Part shown: in pieces, positions 26,713-35,704 of the stretch
Layout of the letters: each line of letters opens with the position of its first letter
Position numbering within the stretch: the stretch's first letter is position 1
Assembly (NCBI GenBank): GCA_002305315.1
Contig: DBQQ01000052.1
Coordinates: 40,332 to 104,331, forward strand
Origin: Clostridiales bacterium UBA1390
Lineage (GTDB): Bacteria > Bacillota > Clostridia > Lachnospirales > Bianqueaceae
Direction of reading: 5' to 3'
Length of the DNA stretch: 64,000 nucleotides
Program-made: the position numbers and the translations under genes
Notes under the pieces: model-generated
Databases searched by the model: none
The model's input: the letters and a program-made list of their open reading frames with translations, nothing else
Told to the model about the DNA's origin: nothing

Positions 26713-27493
26713 AAATTTTCGGGATAGGTTTGTCAGGAAAGAGAAGGTGGAACGCCTTCTGCGGAGCGATCTTCCCAAAGGAGATGAGTTGCAGCACGAT
26801 CTCACGAAGGTCGATGCAGGCACGCTTCTTTTCGGGATCATGAGAATCCGTCACGAAATGCTCCTTCGTGATGAGAAGATTCTTCTTTTCCCGAATGCCC
26901 TCCGCGGCGTAGTCCTCCAGCTTGCGTTTCTGATTCTGGGCGTACTGTTCATCATCCAGCATGCCCATATGCTCGTGAAAATCCTGTGAGTCTGGAAAAT
27001 AGAAGTCAACTAAATAGGTACGCCCCTGCGCGTAAATGGAATAATTATGCGTATATTTTATACCCAGCAAATCGAACAGGAGGGAAAGGATGATCTCGCT
27101 CTTGGAATCGCGAGTCGTGCCATCGAGATATGTATTTTTCTCAACATTTTTCCCGACGCCGGCCTCCAGCGCATACTGAAAACAGGCAAGAGCATAGCGG
27201 ACATCGCGTCGATCCTTAAAGGACAGCGTCTTATATTTCGCTTTGAGCTCTTTCAGGCGCGCCTTCAGCTTCTGTCGTTCTGAGTACAACGCAAGATAGT
27301 ACGCTTCTTTGGCAGCCTTGATTTTAGTCTGTTTTCGGCCATTACGAGTAGACTCCTGCTTGTATAAATACACCTTCCCCGTTTTCTTGTTTTTCTTGCG
27401 GGAGAGACAGAATTCGGGAATGGCATGGAGTTTGAGCAGCGTATGATAGAACGAAGAAATAATATGTGCAATGTGAGATGAGAGTTTGGCCAT
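26711..27493 (-). CDS. PD-(D/E)XK-like nuclease beside repeat array B
   Basis: 260 residues from ATG 27493, chosen over the longer frame because GAAAGGGGCGAT precedes it and a promoter overlaps the upstream part. Residues 30-95 are very basic (RKKNKKTGK, TRNGRKQTKIK), fitting nucleic-acid contact. The C-terminal half resembles VSR/restriction-type PD-(D/E)XK folds: Glu133 in DSKSE, Asp163 in TYLVDFYFP, Glu174 in HEHMGMLDDEQYA, then Lys203/204 in REKKNLLIT. The HEHMG-DDEQY stretch resembles a WEHFGMMDDPEYA motif I recall from uncharacterised Clostridia proteins. It has its own promoter and terminator. Function unknown; the nuclease call rests on motif reading only. Confidence 0.65.
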   Translation of the reverse strand: MAKLSSHIAHIISSFYHTLLKLHAIPEFCLSRKKNKKTGKVYLYKQESTRNGRKQTKIKAAKEAYYLALYSERQKLKARLKELKAKYKTLSFKDRRDVRYALACFQYALEAGVGKNVEKNTYLDGTTRDSKSEIILSLLFDLLGIKYTHNYSIYAQGRTYLVDFYFPDSQDFHEHMGMLDDEQYAQNQKRKLEDYAAEGIREKKNLLITKEHFVTDSHDPEKKRACIDLREIVLQLISFGKIAPQKAFHLLFPDKPIPKI

Positions 27494-27517
27494 AGGATCG
27501 CCCCTTTCGTATATCTT

Positions 27518-27546
27518 ATAATACCACAAAGAATACGAATTGTAAA
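27518..27546 (-). promoter_or_regulatory. Promoter of the nuclease-like gene
   Basis: On the minus strand TTTACA (27541-27546) and TATTAT (27518-27523) are 17 bp apart. Confidence 0.65.
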
Positions 27547-27608
27547 GACGGAATACATCGGGGACGGATCTTGTAAAAATAACTCTTTCTGAGATGGTAT
27601 GTTGACTC

Positions 27609-27637
27609 TTGACAAATAAAAGGCGAACATGTATTCT
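27609..27637 (+). promoter_or_regulatory. Promoter of rmuC
   Basis: TTGACA (27609-27614), a 17-bp spacer, and TATTCT (27632-27637), divergent from the nuclease-like gene. Confidence 0.7.
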
Positions 27638-27669
27638 ATACAGTAGATGAAAGGGGGAAAAGATGCGAG

Positions 27670-28935
27670 ATGGAATGGGTGATTTTAGGTATAGCGGCGT
27701 TATCCGTTATACTACTTTTGATTTTAGTGTTTCGGCGGGATGAATCGGGCCTGCAGAAACTGCGGTTGTCTCTCGCCAAGGATTTGCAGGAGCAGCAAAT
27801 GCGCCAGTCACAGGCGACGGAGCAATCACTGCAGAGCCTGCGGATTGAAAATGATAAGAAGTTCTCGATGTTTCAAAATCAGTTGGAACAGAATCTGGAG
27901 GGGCGTATGAATACGCAGACGCAGATTCTGAGGGAGTTGGAAAAAGCGCTTTTGGAACAAAATCACGAGGCGCAGGAAAAGATTCTTCGGGAGTTGGTGT
28001 CCTCGATTCAAACGATGACAAAGGTCAATGATGAGAAACTCAAGCAAATTCATGGAGAGATTCGAGAGAAGCTGGATAAGTCTTTGAATGAACGCCTGGA
28101 TTCCAGCTTCGAGAAAATCGGAACGCAGTTGGGACAGCTTTATAAGACAGTCGGAGAGCTGCAAACCCTGACCAATGGCGTGGAGAATTTGAATCGTACC
28201 CTGTCGAATGTGAAGACCAGGGGAACCTGGGGCGAGATGCAACTGGAACAGATTCTTTCCAATCTTTTTCCGGAGTCATTATATGATAAGAATGTGGAGA
28301 TCAAGAAAAACAGTGGACAACAGGTTGAATTTGCATTGAAAATTCCGGATAAAACAGAGGGAGAGCGTTTTATCTATTTGCCCATCGACAGCAAGTTTCC
28401 GGCGGATTTGTATGATAAGATTCAGGAGGCGGCTGTTCAGGCGGACCGTAAGGCGATGGATACAGCCGTGAAAGAGTTGGAGGGACGGATTAAGGCAGAG
28501 GCGCGGGAGATTGGAAAGTATATTGATCCGCCGGTTACGACGGATTTCGCGATCATGTTTCTTCCCGCAGAAGGCCTGTATTCAGAAGTGCTTCGGATTC
28601 CAGGGCTGGCGGAATATTGTCAGCAGGGATACAAAGTCGTGATTTCCGGGCCGACAACCATTAGCGCATTGCTCAACAGTCTGGCGATTGGATTCAAGTT
28701 CTTGACAGTGAGCCGCAATACAAAAGAGGTGCTGAAAGTGCTGCAGAATATCCGGGGACAATATAGCAAGTTCGGAGAATTGATTGACAGGACACAGCGC
28801 AATCTGGATCTGGCAGTACGATCCACAGAAGACATGAAAAAGCGATCCGATATGATTCAAAAGCGGCTGGAAAGAGTTAGTGCGCTGGAATTGCCGGGAG
28901 AGGAAATGCAGGCGGAAGACGGACTTGACAAGTGA
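27670..28935 (+). CDS. rmuC: DNA recombination protein RmuC
   Basis: 421 residues. An N-terminal membrane helix (about 2-22) is followed by a long coiled coil (about 30-160, repeated EQNLEGRMN, EQNHEAQEK). The RmuC domain follows (about 165-390), with TRGTWGEMQLEQIL, LPIDSKFPADLYDKI, DFAIMFLPAEGLYSEVL and the VISGPTTISALLNSL block. RmuC limits inversions at repeats and is predicted to contain a restriction-like nuclease fold. It starts 30 bp after a promoter and diverges from the PD-(D/E)XK-like gene, so two nuclease-fold genes lie back to back next to a repeat array. Confidence 0.92.
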   Translation: MEWVILGIAALSVILLLILVFRRDESGLQKLRLSLAKDLQEQQMRQSQATEQSLQSLRIENDKKFSMFQNQLEQNLEGRMNTQTQILRELEKALLEQNHEAQEKILRELVSSIQTMTKVNDEKLKQIHGEIREKLDKSLNERLDSSFEKIGTQLGQLYKTVGELQTLTNGVENLNRTLSNVKTRGTWGEMQLEQILSNLFPESLYDKNVEIKKNSGQQVEFALKIPDKTEGERFIYLPIDSKFPADLYDKIQEAAVQADRKAMDTAVKELEGRIKAEAREIGKYIDPPVTTDFAIMFLPAEGLYSEVLRIPGLAEYCQQGYKVVISGPTTISALLNSLAIGFKFLTVSRNTKEVLKVLQNIRGQYSKFGELIDRTQRNLDLAVRSTEDMKKRSDMIQKRLERVSALELPGEEMQAEDGLDK

Positions 28936-28993
28936 GGCGGAGTGTGTCAGAATAGTTAAAGTGAAACGAATATAAATATAAGGGGGTAACGGA

Positions 28994-29947
28994 ATGCATA
29001 AAGTCATCATTACGCATGAGGTATCAGAAGAAGTCAAAGAGAGGCTGCGTCAGCAGGCGGAGATTCAGGAAGTTTTCGATCGTAAAACGCTGCTATCTGT
29101 GGTATCGGATGCGGATGCTATTCATGGAAACGGCAGCCTGCGGGTAGACGAAGAGCTGCTTGCGGCGGCGCCAAAGCTGAAAATGGTGGCATTGGCTTCT
29201 GTAGGATATAATAATTTCGATATTGAGGCGATGCGGGCTCATGGCGTATTGGGAGCGCATACCCCTGGGGTTTTGAACGATTCCGTGGCAGATCTTGCGA
29301 TTGCGCTTATGATTGCAGCGGCCAGGCGTGTGTGCGAGTGGGATCGGTACATGCGGGAAGGCCGCTGGAATGGTTCCGAGGGCAAGGCATTCTTTGGCCT
29401 TGAAGTGAGCGGCAAGACACTGGGGATCCTGGGAATGGGACGTATTGGACAGGCAATTGCTCGCAGGGCCGTGTTGGGAATGGGCATGAAAGTAATTTAT
29501 CATAACCGGCACACGAATGCAGAGGCTGAACAAAAGTACGGCGCGGTCTATGTTTCAAAAGAGGAACTCATGAAACAGGCTGATTTTGTTGTTATTGTCA
29601 CGCCCTTGACAGAAGAGACGAGAGGTATGGTGGGAGAAGCAGAAATCAACCTCATGAAACCCACGGGAATTTTAGTGAATGTGGCGCGTGGCCCAGTGGT
29701 GGATGAGGTAGCGCTTACACAGGCATTGGCAGCGCGACGCATTTATGCTGCGGGGTTGGATGTTTTTGAAGAAGAGCCTACGCCGGCTGATAATCCGCTG
29801 TTAAAATTAGATAATGTAGTGCATGTGCCTCATATCGGTACGGCGACACAGGAAGTGCGGGATAAGATGGCCATGCTGGCAGCGGACAATATTGTTGCGT
29901 GTCTGCGTGGAGAGGTTCCGCCCACGGTGGTGCCGGAACTCAGATAA
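28994..29947 (+). CDS. D-isomer-specific 2-hydroxyacid dehydrogenase
   Basis: 317 residues, the usual length. The NAD(P)-binding motif is GILGMGRIGQAIARRA. Catalytic residues are visible: Arg in NVARGPVVDE, Glu in DVFEEEPTP, and His in VPHIGTAT. The N-terminal substrate domain includes ALASVGYNNFD and the ADLAIALMIAAAR helix. The pattern fits glyoxylate/hydroxypyruvate reductase-like members of the family, but the exact 2-keto acid is not determinable. AGGGGGTAACGG precedes the ATG. It may be the first gene of a run extending to the ABC exporter at 35.7 kb. Confidence 0.9.
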   Translation: MHKVIITHEVSEEVKERLRQQAEIQEVFDRKTLLSVVSDADAIHGNGSLRVDEELLAAAPKLKMVALASVGYNNFDIEAMRAHGVLGAHTPGVLNDSVADLAIALMIAAARRVCEWDRYMREGRWNGSEGKAFFGLEVSGKTLGILGMGRIGQAIARRAVLGMGMKVIYHNRHTNAEAEQKYGAVYVSKEELMKQADFVVIVTPLTEETRGMVGEAEINLMKPTGILVNVARGPVVDEVALTQALAARRIYAAGLDVFEEEPTPADNPLLKLDNVVHVPHIGTATQEVRDKMAMLAADNIVACLRGEVPPTVVPELR

Positions 29948-29968
29948 TAGAAGTAGAAAGGAGTCAGG

Positions 29969-30781
29969 ATGAGGATATCAGGAAGTTCTCGTAAGGATGG
30001 CATGACGCTGTACGGAGAGAAATATGCAGTGACTGTGAAGTACCAACGCAAATCAGGAGAGTATACGTATAGCTTGCGGACGCAATCTATTACAGGGGCA
30101 GGAGAATCGATGAAAAACACACCGTTGCTGCGGGGACTTTACAGTCTGTGGCGCAATACGGGCATGAAGGTCGCACTGGCGATGTCTGTGGTGGGAATTG
30201 TAGGAGAACGGCTTACGCTGTGTCCTAAGCATTCTAAGAGACGGAAACTGGGATATGGAATGGTTTTCGCCCAATATGGATTTACCGCCGTGATGCTCTA
30301 TAAGATCTTTGGACTGGGAAATGATGTGCGCCTTTTTCATGGAGCAGAGCATAAAGTCATCAATGCGTATACCCTGAAACAGGAGGAGATTACGGAAGAA
30401 GAAGCGGAACGTGCGTCCCGGATCTCAAGACGCTGTGGAACCAATTATGTGGTCTATGTGACAGCGGCGGGGATGACGATAGGTTTGCTGCCTTTGGGGC
30501 ATGGTTTATTCCAGCAGCTTCTGACCATGGGAATCGCCTATGAGGCTTTTCAGATGCCGACGGAAAAATGTCCCGTGGTGAAATCAACGCTGAATTTAGC
30601 GGGAGATGCCCTGCAGCGTAAGATTATGACACAGGAGCCGCATAAGGGACAACTGGAAGCGGCGCGCAAGGCGCTGAACCTTCTTCTGGCAGCAGAAAAA
30701 GGGACGTTAGCAGAAGAGGAAAAGCAAAAATATATGGAAAACGCGAGAGAACGATCTTGGCTTGACCGTTTGATCGGATAG
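29969..30781 (+). CDS. DUF1385 family membrane protein, YqhQ-like
   Basis: 270 residues, shorter than the usual family length of about 300. The diagnostic HGAEHK motif (HGAEHKVINAY) and the SRRCGTNYVVYV motif are present. The usual N-terminal GGQAVMEGVMMR block is replaced by GSSRKDGMTLYG, a degenerate version. Hydrophobic segments lie around residues 100-112 and 150-190. The family is conserved in Firmicutes and suspected to be a metal-dependent membrane protein; its role is unclear. It is separated from the next gene by 12 bp. Confidence 0.82.
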   Translation: MRISGSSRKDGMTLYGEKYAVTVKYQRKSGEYTYSLRTQSITGAGESMKNTPLLRGLYSLWRNTGMKVALAMSVVGIVGERLTLCPKHSKRRKLGYGMVFAQYGFTAVMLYKIFGLGNDVRLFHGAEHKVINAYTLKQEEITEEEAERASRISRRCGTNYVVYVTAAGMTIGLLPLGHGLFQQLLTMGIAYEAFQMPTEKCPVVKSTLNLAGDALQRKIMTQEPHKGQLEAARKALNLLLAAEKGTLAEEEKQKYMENARERSWLDRLIG

Positions 30782-30793
30782 GAGGAGACAAGT

Positions 30794-32566
30794 ATGGATA
30801 CGGTAGAGAAGCTTACCGCTCTGCGGCAGCAGATGGCGGCAGTGGGTGCAGACTATTATTTAATTCCGAGTCAGGATGCGCATCAGAGCGAGTATGTAGC
30901 GGAGTATTGGCGTGCCAGAGCCTATTTCAGTGGGTTTACAGGCTCTGCGGGAACATTGCTGGTTGGCAAGGAAGAAGCATTCCTATGGGTGGATGGCCGA
31001 TATCATATACAGGCAGAACAGCAGACGGCTGGCAGCGGAATTACGGTATTTAAGATGGGGCTTCCAGGCGTTCCCAATTTGGATGACTGGATGAAGGAGC
31101 ATATTCAGGCAGGGGAGCATGTGGCATATGACGGCAGGATGATCAGCATGCAGATGGGAGAACGGCTGCAAAAACTCCTCCCAGGAGTTACCTTCCTGTG
31201 TCAGGAGGATCTGGCGGGTAGAGTCTGGACAGATCGGCCAGGATTGCCAACCGATCCGGTCTTTGCGCTTAGCCTCTCCTATACGGGAGAGAGCCGAAAG
31301 GAGAAATTGGCGCGGGTTCGCGAGCATATGAAGGAAAAAAATGCGCAGTATTTTATGTTGGCATCTTTGGACGATATTGCCTGGCTGACAAACCTGCGTG
31401 GAAATGATATTGATCATACGCCGGTATTTTACTCGTATATGCTGGTTTCCAGGGAGAATGCCTGGTTGTTTGCGCCCGTGGAGAAGTTTAGCGAAGGGAT
31501 TCGGCAGTCTTTGGAAGCGGATGGTATCCAGTTGAAAGAGTATGCGGCACTGCCTGGTTTTCTGGGAGAACAGAAGGCAGGGAAGGTGTTGTTGAATGCC
31601 GACAGGATCAATATGTTATTGGGAGCCTCTATCCCGGCGGAGTGGCAGATTGAATCCGAGATGGATATCACGACGGTGTATAAGACTTGTAAGAATGAGA
31701 CGGAATGTCGGAATATCCGGAAGGCCCATGTGAAAGATGGCGTGGCCATGGTCAAATTCCTGAAATGGATCAAAGAAGCGGTACAGGATAGAGAGCATCC
31801 GATCGATGAATGTGACGCTGCGGATTTTCTGGACGCCAGAAGAAAAGAGCAGGACGGTTGCCTTGACTTGAGTTTTGGCACGATTGCGGGATATAATGCC
31901 AATGGAGCTAGTGCGCATTATAGCGCGAAGAGAGGAAGCTGCGCCCAGCTGAAGCCAGAGGGAATGATCGTAGTGGATTCTGGCGGACAGTACATGGAGG
32001 GGACCACCGATATTACGCGAACCATCGTGCTGGGTCCCATAACAGAGAAGATGAAAAAGGCCTATACGCTGGTATTAAAAGGACATCTGGCGCTGGGACA
32101 CGCTCGTTTCATGGAGGGAACAACAGGGCATTATCTGGATATTCTTGCCAGAGAACCGCTGTGGAAAGAGGGAATGGATTTCCGTCATGGAACTGGACAT
32201 GGAGTGGGATATGTGCTGAGTGTACATGAAGGACCTCAGAATATCGGAACACGGCCTGTTCCGGTGGCCCTCAAGCCGGGAATGCTGACTTCCGACGAGC
32301 CAGGATACTATGCGGAGAATGAGTTTGGCGTGCGTATTGAAAATCTGATTCTGACGAAAGAATGGAAGAAAACAGTGGATGGAGCCTTCTTGGAATTTGA
32401 GACGGTCACGCTGTGTCCCTATGATTGGGAAGCCATCGATGAAAGCCTTTTGACAGATGAAGAGAAACATTGGATTGCAGAGTATCATAAACGCGTATAT
32501 GACACCTTGTCACCGTATTTGAATGAAGAAGAGAAGGTGTGGTTGAAGAAGGAGACTCGCCAGTAA
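30794..32566 (+). CDS. Xaa-Pro aminopeptidase (M24B, aminopeptidase P family)
   Basis: 590 residues, the long three-domain form. Two creatinase-like N-terminal domains precede a pita-bread catalytic domain (about 310-530). Metal ligands are recognisable: Asp in VVDSGGQY, Asp in EGTTDITRT, His in DFRHGTGHGVGY, Glu in SDEPGYY, and Glu in GVRIENL. It removes N-terminal residues preceding proline, in the cytoplasm since no signal is present. GGAGGAGACAAGT precedes the ATG. It lies in a tight gene run with DUF1385 upstream and a transglutaminase-like gene 10 bp downstream. Confidence 0.94.
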   Translation: MDTVEKLTALRQQMAAVGADYYLIPSQDAHQSEYVAEYWRARAYFSGFTGSAGTLLVGKEEAFLWVDGRYHIQAEQQTAGSGITVFKMGLPGVPNLDDWMKEHIQAGEHVAYDGRMISMQMGERLQKLLPGVTFLCQEDLAGRVWTDRPGLPTDPVFALSLSYTGESRKEKLARVREHMKEKNAQYFMLASLDDIAWLTNLRGNDIDHTPVFYSYMLVSRENAWLFAPVEKFSEGIRQSLEADGIQLKEYAALPGFLGEQKAGKVLLNADRINMLLGASIPAEWQIESEMDITTVYKTCKNETECRNIRKAHVKDGVAMVKFLKWIKEAVQDREHPIDECDAADFLDARRKEQDGCLDLSFGTIAGYNANGASAHYSAKRGSCAQLKPEGMIVVDSGGQYMEGTTDITRTIVLGPITEKMKKAYTLVLKGHLALGHARFMEGTTGHYLDILAREPLWKEGMDFRHGTGHGVGYVLSVHEGPQNIGTRPVPVALKPGMLTSDEPGYYAENEFGVRIENLILTKEWKKTVDGAFLEFETVTLCPYDWEAIDESLLTDEEKHWIAEYHKRVYDTLSPYLNEEEKVWLKKETRQ

Positions 32567-32576
32567 GGAGGGCAAT

Positions 32577-33938
32577 ATGTACGATTGGAAATATTTGAAG
32601 GTTTGTCTGCCAGATGATATCCGAATGATGCGGGATCATGGGGATTGGGATGGCGCATTGCGGCTGATTGATAAACGTTTGGAACGGGAACTGCCAGAGG
32701 CTATGCGGCAGCGTCTTCTCATTGAAAAGGACATGATCCAGCTTCTCAGAAGGGAATATACCTATTCCTGGGAGGATGCGGTGAAGCTCATGAGCGAAGA
32801 ATTGACAGAGTTTGATCCGTCAGAATTGCAATTTTATATGGATGAGGGGACAGCAGACTGGCATTATGTGGATGGAAAGTTATATTTCCATCGTCGATTC
32901 TTTCGTACGTTGACTGCCACAAAGCCGGAACTTCGCAAAAAATGGAAGAATCAGGAGAGCCGTGAAGCAGATCAAAAAGAAGAAGAGATTCTGGAGGCGA
33001 CACGCAAGAAAATGCGGGAACAGGGAGAAGTCGCCTACCGGATTCGGTATCGCGCGAGTCTGCGTGTAAAGGATGAGTATTTCCGGCCTGGCGAGAAGCT
33101 GCGAGTGCATTTGCCGGCGCCGGCCTTGGCGCAGCAGATGTCTGAAGTGAAGATTCTTTGGGTCAGCCCAGAACCTACTTATATTGCGCCGGAAGATTCG
33201 CCCAGCCGGACGATTTACTTCGAGGGGGCACCTACGGAAAACCATGCTTTTGAAGCGGAATACGAGTTTGTCAGCCGGATGCCCTATGTACCGCTAGATG
33301 AGGAGCGGGTGCGAGCGCTTCAGCCGGATTTTAATACGCAAGAGCAGGAACCCCATATTATGTTTACGCCCTATATCCAGGAGCTTGTGAAAGAACTGGT
33401 GGGGCAGGAGAAGAATCCACTCAAAAAGGCCAGGGCGTTCTATGATTTTGTCACTACGAAAGTGAAGTATACTTTTATGAGAGCGTATTTCACATTGGAA
33501 AATATTCCAGAATACGCGGCCAAGAATCTAAAAGGGGATTGCGGAGTACAGGCACTTCTTTTCATTACGCTGTGCAGAGCAGCAGGGATTCCGGCAAAGT
33601 GGCAGTCTGGTTTGTGTGCAGGCCCCTTAGATATGGGAATGCATGACTGGGCGCAGTTTTATATTGCGCCTTACGGATGGTTGTATGCGGATTGTTCTTA
33701 TGGCGGAAGCGCATATCGGGCAGGCAATATCCAGAAATGGAATCATTATTTTGGCAACCTGGATCCATTCCGTGCGGTGATCAACTCTGAATTTCAGCAG
33801 GAGTTTGATCCGCCCAAATACCAGGTGCGCTACGATCCATACGACAATCAGTGTGGAGAGGCAGAATACGAGGATCATGGTCTGATGGGCAATGAGTTTG
33901 AAACCGAAGAGACCCTGATCGGAATTGAGGAGTTATGA
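32577..33938 (+). CDS. Cytoplasmic transglutaminase-like protein
   Basis: 453 residues without signal peptide or membrane helix. The transglutaminase-core triad can be read as Cys in KGDCGVQALLF (about residue 322), His in MGMHDWAQFY (about 354) and Asp in LYADCSYGG. The first 150 residues are helical and charged; a strand-rich region (about 150-250) precedes the catalytic core. Members act as cysteine peptidases, amidases or cross-linkers, so the reaction is uncertain. The stop overlaps the next gene start (ATGA), which couples it to an ABC exporter. An aminopeptidase lies just upstream, suggesting a peptide-processing theme. Confidence 0.85.
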   Translation: MYDWKYLKVCLPDDIRMMRDHGDWDGALRLIDKRLERELPEAMRQRLLIEKDMIQLLRREYTYSWEDAVKLMSEELTEFDPSELQFYMDEGTADWHYVDGKLYFHRRFFRTLTATKPELRKKWKNQESREADQKEEEILEATRKKMREQGEVAYRIRYRASLRVKDEYFRPGEKLRVHLPAPALAQQMSEVKILWVSPEPTYIAPEDSPSRTIYFEGAPTENHAFEAEYEFVSRMPYVPLDEERVRALQPDFNTQEQEPHIMFTPYIQELVKELVGQEKNPLKKARAFYDFVTTKVKYTFMRAYFTLENIPEYAAKNLKGDCGVQALLFITLCRAAGIPAKWQSGLCAGPLDMGMHDWAQFYIAPYGWLYADCSYGGSAYRAGNIQKWNHYFGNLDPFRAVINSEFQQEFDPPKYQVRYDPYDNQCGEAEYEDHGLMGNEFETEETLIGIEEL

Positions 33939-35698
33939 GAAGAGGACAGAAGAAAGAAGGATTCCATTTTATAAAAGAATTTGCTTCATATTATAAGCCG
34001 CATCGTGTTCTGTTTTTTACGGATATGTTCTGTGCCTTTATTGTGGCGTTATGCGATCTATTTTATCCGATGATTGCGAAGGACATTATCAATGATTATG
34101 TTCCGAATCAAAATCTGCGGATGCTTCTGATCTGGGCTGCGGTTCTCCTGGGAATTTATGTCCTGAAGGCCGGGCTGAACTACTTCATACAGTATTGGGG
34201 CCATGTGGTAGGGGTACGGATTCAGGGAGATATGCGCAGAGACATATTCAGACATCTGCAAAAGCTGCCCTTCTCCTATTTTGATGAGACGAAGACGGGA
34301 ACGATCATGTCCAGAATGATCAATGATTTGATGGATATCTCAGAGTTGGCACATCATGGACCGGAAGATCTATTTCTCTCGATTGTCATGTTGATCGGCT
34401 CATTTATCATGCTATCCGGAATCAATTTGTGGCTGACTTGTATTATTTTTGTTTTCATTCCGCTGATTGTGATCTTCGCGGTTATCCTGCGCAAGGAACT
34501 GCAGGATACATCGCGTAAAGCCAGAGAAGAGATTGCGGAAGTCAATGCGAATGTAGAGACCGCGATCGCAGGCATTCGTGTCTCGAAGGCGTACACAACA
34601 GAGCAGTATGAGAATGAGAAGTTTGATGTGGCGAATGAACGCTATAAACAGGCCAGAGGAAAGTCTTATAAAGTCATGGGAAAGTTTTTTTCCGGGATGG
34701 GACTTCTTCAGGATTTGCTGTATTTAGTGGTTCTAGTGGCTGGCGGATTATTTTTCTTCTACGGATGGATCGATACGGGCGAGTTTGCGGCATATCTGCT
34801 CTACATCAGCATGTTTTTGAAGCCGATTCAGCGTCTGGTCAACATTTTTGAACAAATCCAGAATGGACTCACGGGCTTTGTACGCTTCCAGGAGATCATG
34901 CAGGTAGCGGAGGAAAGTGAGCCGGAGAATCCGTTGCCGGTGGATACACTGGAAGGTAATATCTGTTTTGATCATGTGGGATTTCGTTATCAAAATTCCG
35001 ATGATGCCGATCAGGAAAGCCGTGTGATTCAAAACATGAGTTTACAGATCGATCAAGGAAAGACCGTTGCGTTGGTGGGCCCCTCTGGAGCAGGAAAAAC
35101 AACACTTTGTCATCTGATACCCAGGTTTTATGAATTGAACGAGGGGAAAATCACCATAGATGGCATGGATATTCGAGACATGTCACGGTATGATCTGCGG
35201 CGCAATATTGGTATGGTAGCGCAGGATGTCTTTTTGTTCAATGGAACGATTCGAGAAAATATCGCATATGGAAAATTGGACGCCACGGATGAGGAGATTA
35301 TAGAGGCTGCTAAGAAGGCCAATATACATGAATATATCCTCACCATGGAGAATGGATATGATACGCAGGTAGGGGAGAGAGGAGTGAAACTCTCGGGAGG
35401 ACAGAAACAACGAATCTCGATTGCTCGCGTATTCCTCAAAGATCCTGCGATTCTCATTTTGGATGAAGCGACTTCTGCGCTGGATAATGCAACAGAGATG
35501 TTGATTCAGGAATCTCTGGAAGAATTGTCAAAGGGCAGGACTTGTATTGTAGTGGCGCATCGTCTCTCGACTATCAAAAATGCAGACGAGATTATCGTGT
35601 TGACACGAGATGGTGTTGAGGAACGAGGCACACATGATGAGCTCCTGGAGAAGCAGGGACTATATGCATCCTTATATCAATATCAATTTCGAGTATAA
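33935..35698 (+). CDS. ABC exporter with complete ATP site
   Basis: 587 residues: a six-helix exporter domain (about 20-320) and an ATPase domain. Walker A is GPSGAGKTT, the signature is LSGGQKQR and Walker B AILILDEATSALD has the catalytic Glu. No partner gene lies beside it, so a homodimer (MsbA/Sav1866 style) is likely. It overlaps the transglutaminase-like gene by 4 bp. Substrate unknown. It ends 6 bp before the inverted-repeat-bounded element at 35,705. Confidence 0.88.
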   Translation: MRRGQKKEGFHFIKEFASYYKPHRVLFFTDMFCAFIVALCDLFYPMIAKDIINDYVPNQNLRMLLIWAAVLLGIYVLKAGLNYFIQYWGHVVGVRIQGDMRRDIFRHLQKLPFSYFDETKTGTIMSRMINDLMDISELAHHGPEDLFLSIVMLIGSFIMLSGINLWLTCIIFVFIPLIVIFAVILRKELQDTSRKAREEIAEVNANVETAIAGIRVSKAYTTEQYENEKFDVANERYKQARGKSYKVMGKFFSGMGLLQDLLYLVVLVAGGLFFFYGWIDTGEFAAYLLYISMFLKPIQRLVNIFEQIQNGLTGFVRFQEIMQVAEESEPENPLPVDTLEGNICFDHVGFRYQNSDDADQESRVIQNMSLQIDQGKTVALVGPSGAGKTTLCHLIPRFYELNEGKITIDGMDIRDMSRYDLRRNIGMVAQDVFLFNGTIRENIAYGKLDATDEEIIEAAKKANIHEYILTMENGYDTQVGERGVKLSGGQKQRISIARVFLKDPAILILDEATSALDNATEMLIQESLEELSKGRTCIVVAHRLSTIKNADEIIVLTRDGVEERGTHDELLEKQGLYASLYQYQFRV

Positions 35699-35704
35699 TC
35701 AAAA

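Noticed and set aside
26711..27529. Longer form of the nuclease-like protein from 27529
   Set aside because: The extra 12 codons overlap the promoter -10 box at 27518-27523, and a better ribosome site precedes ATG 27493.
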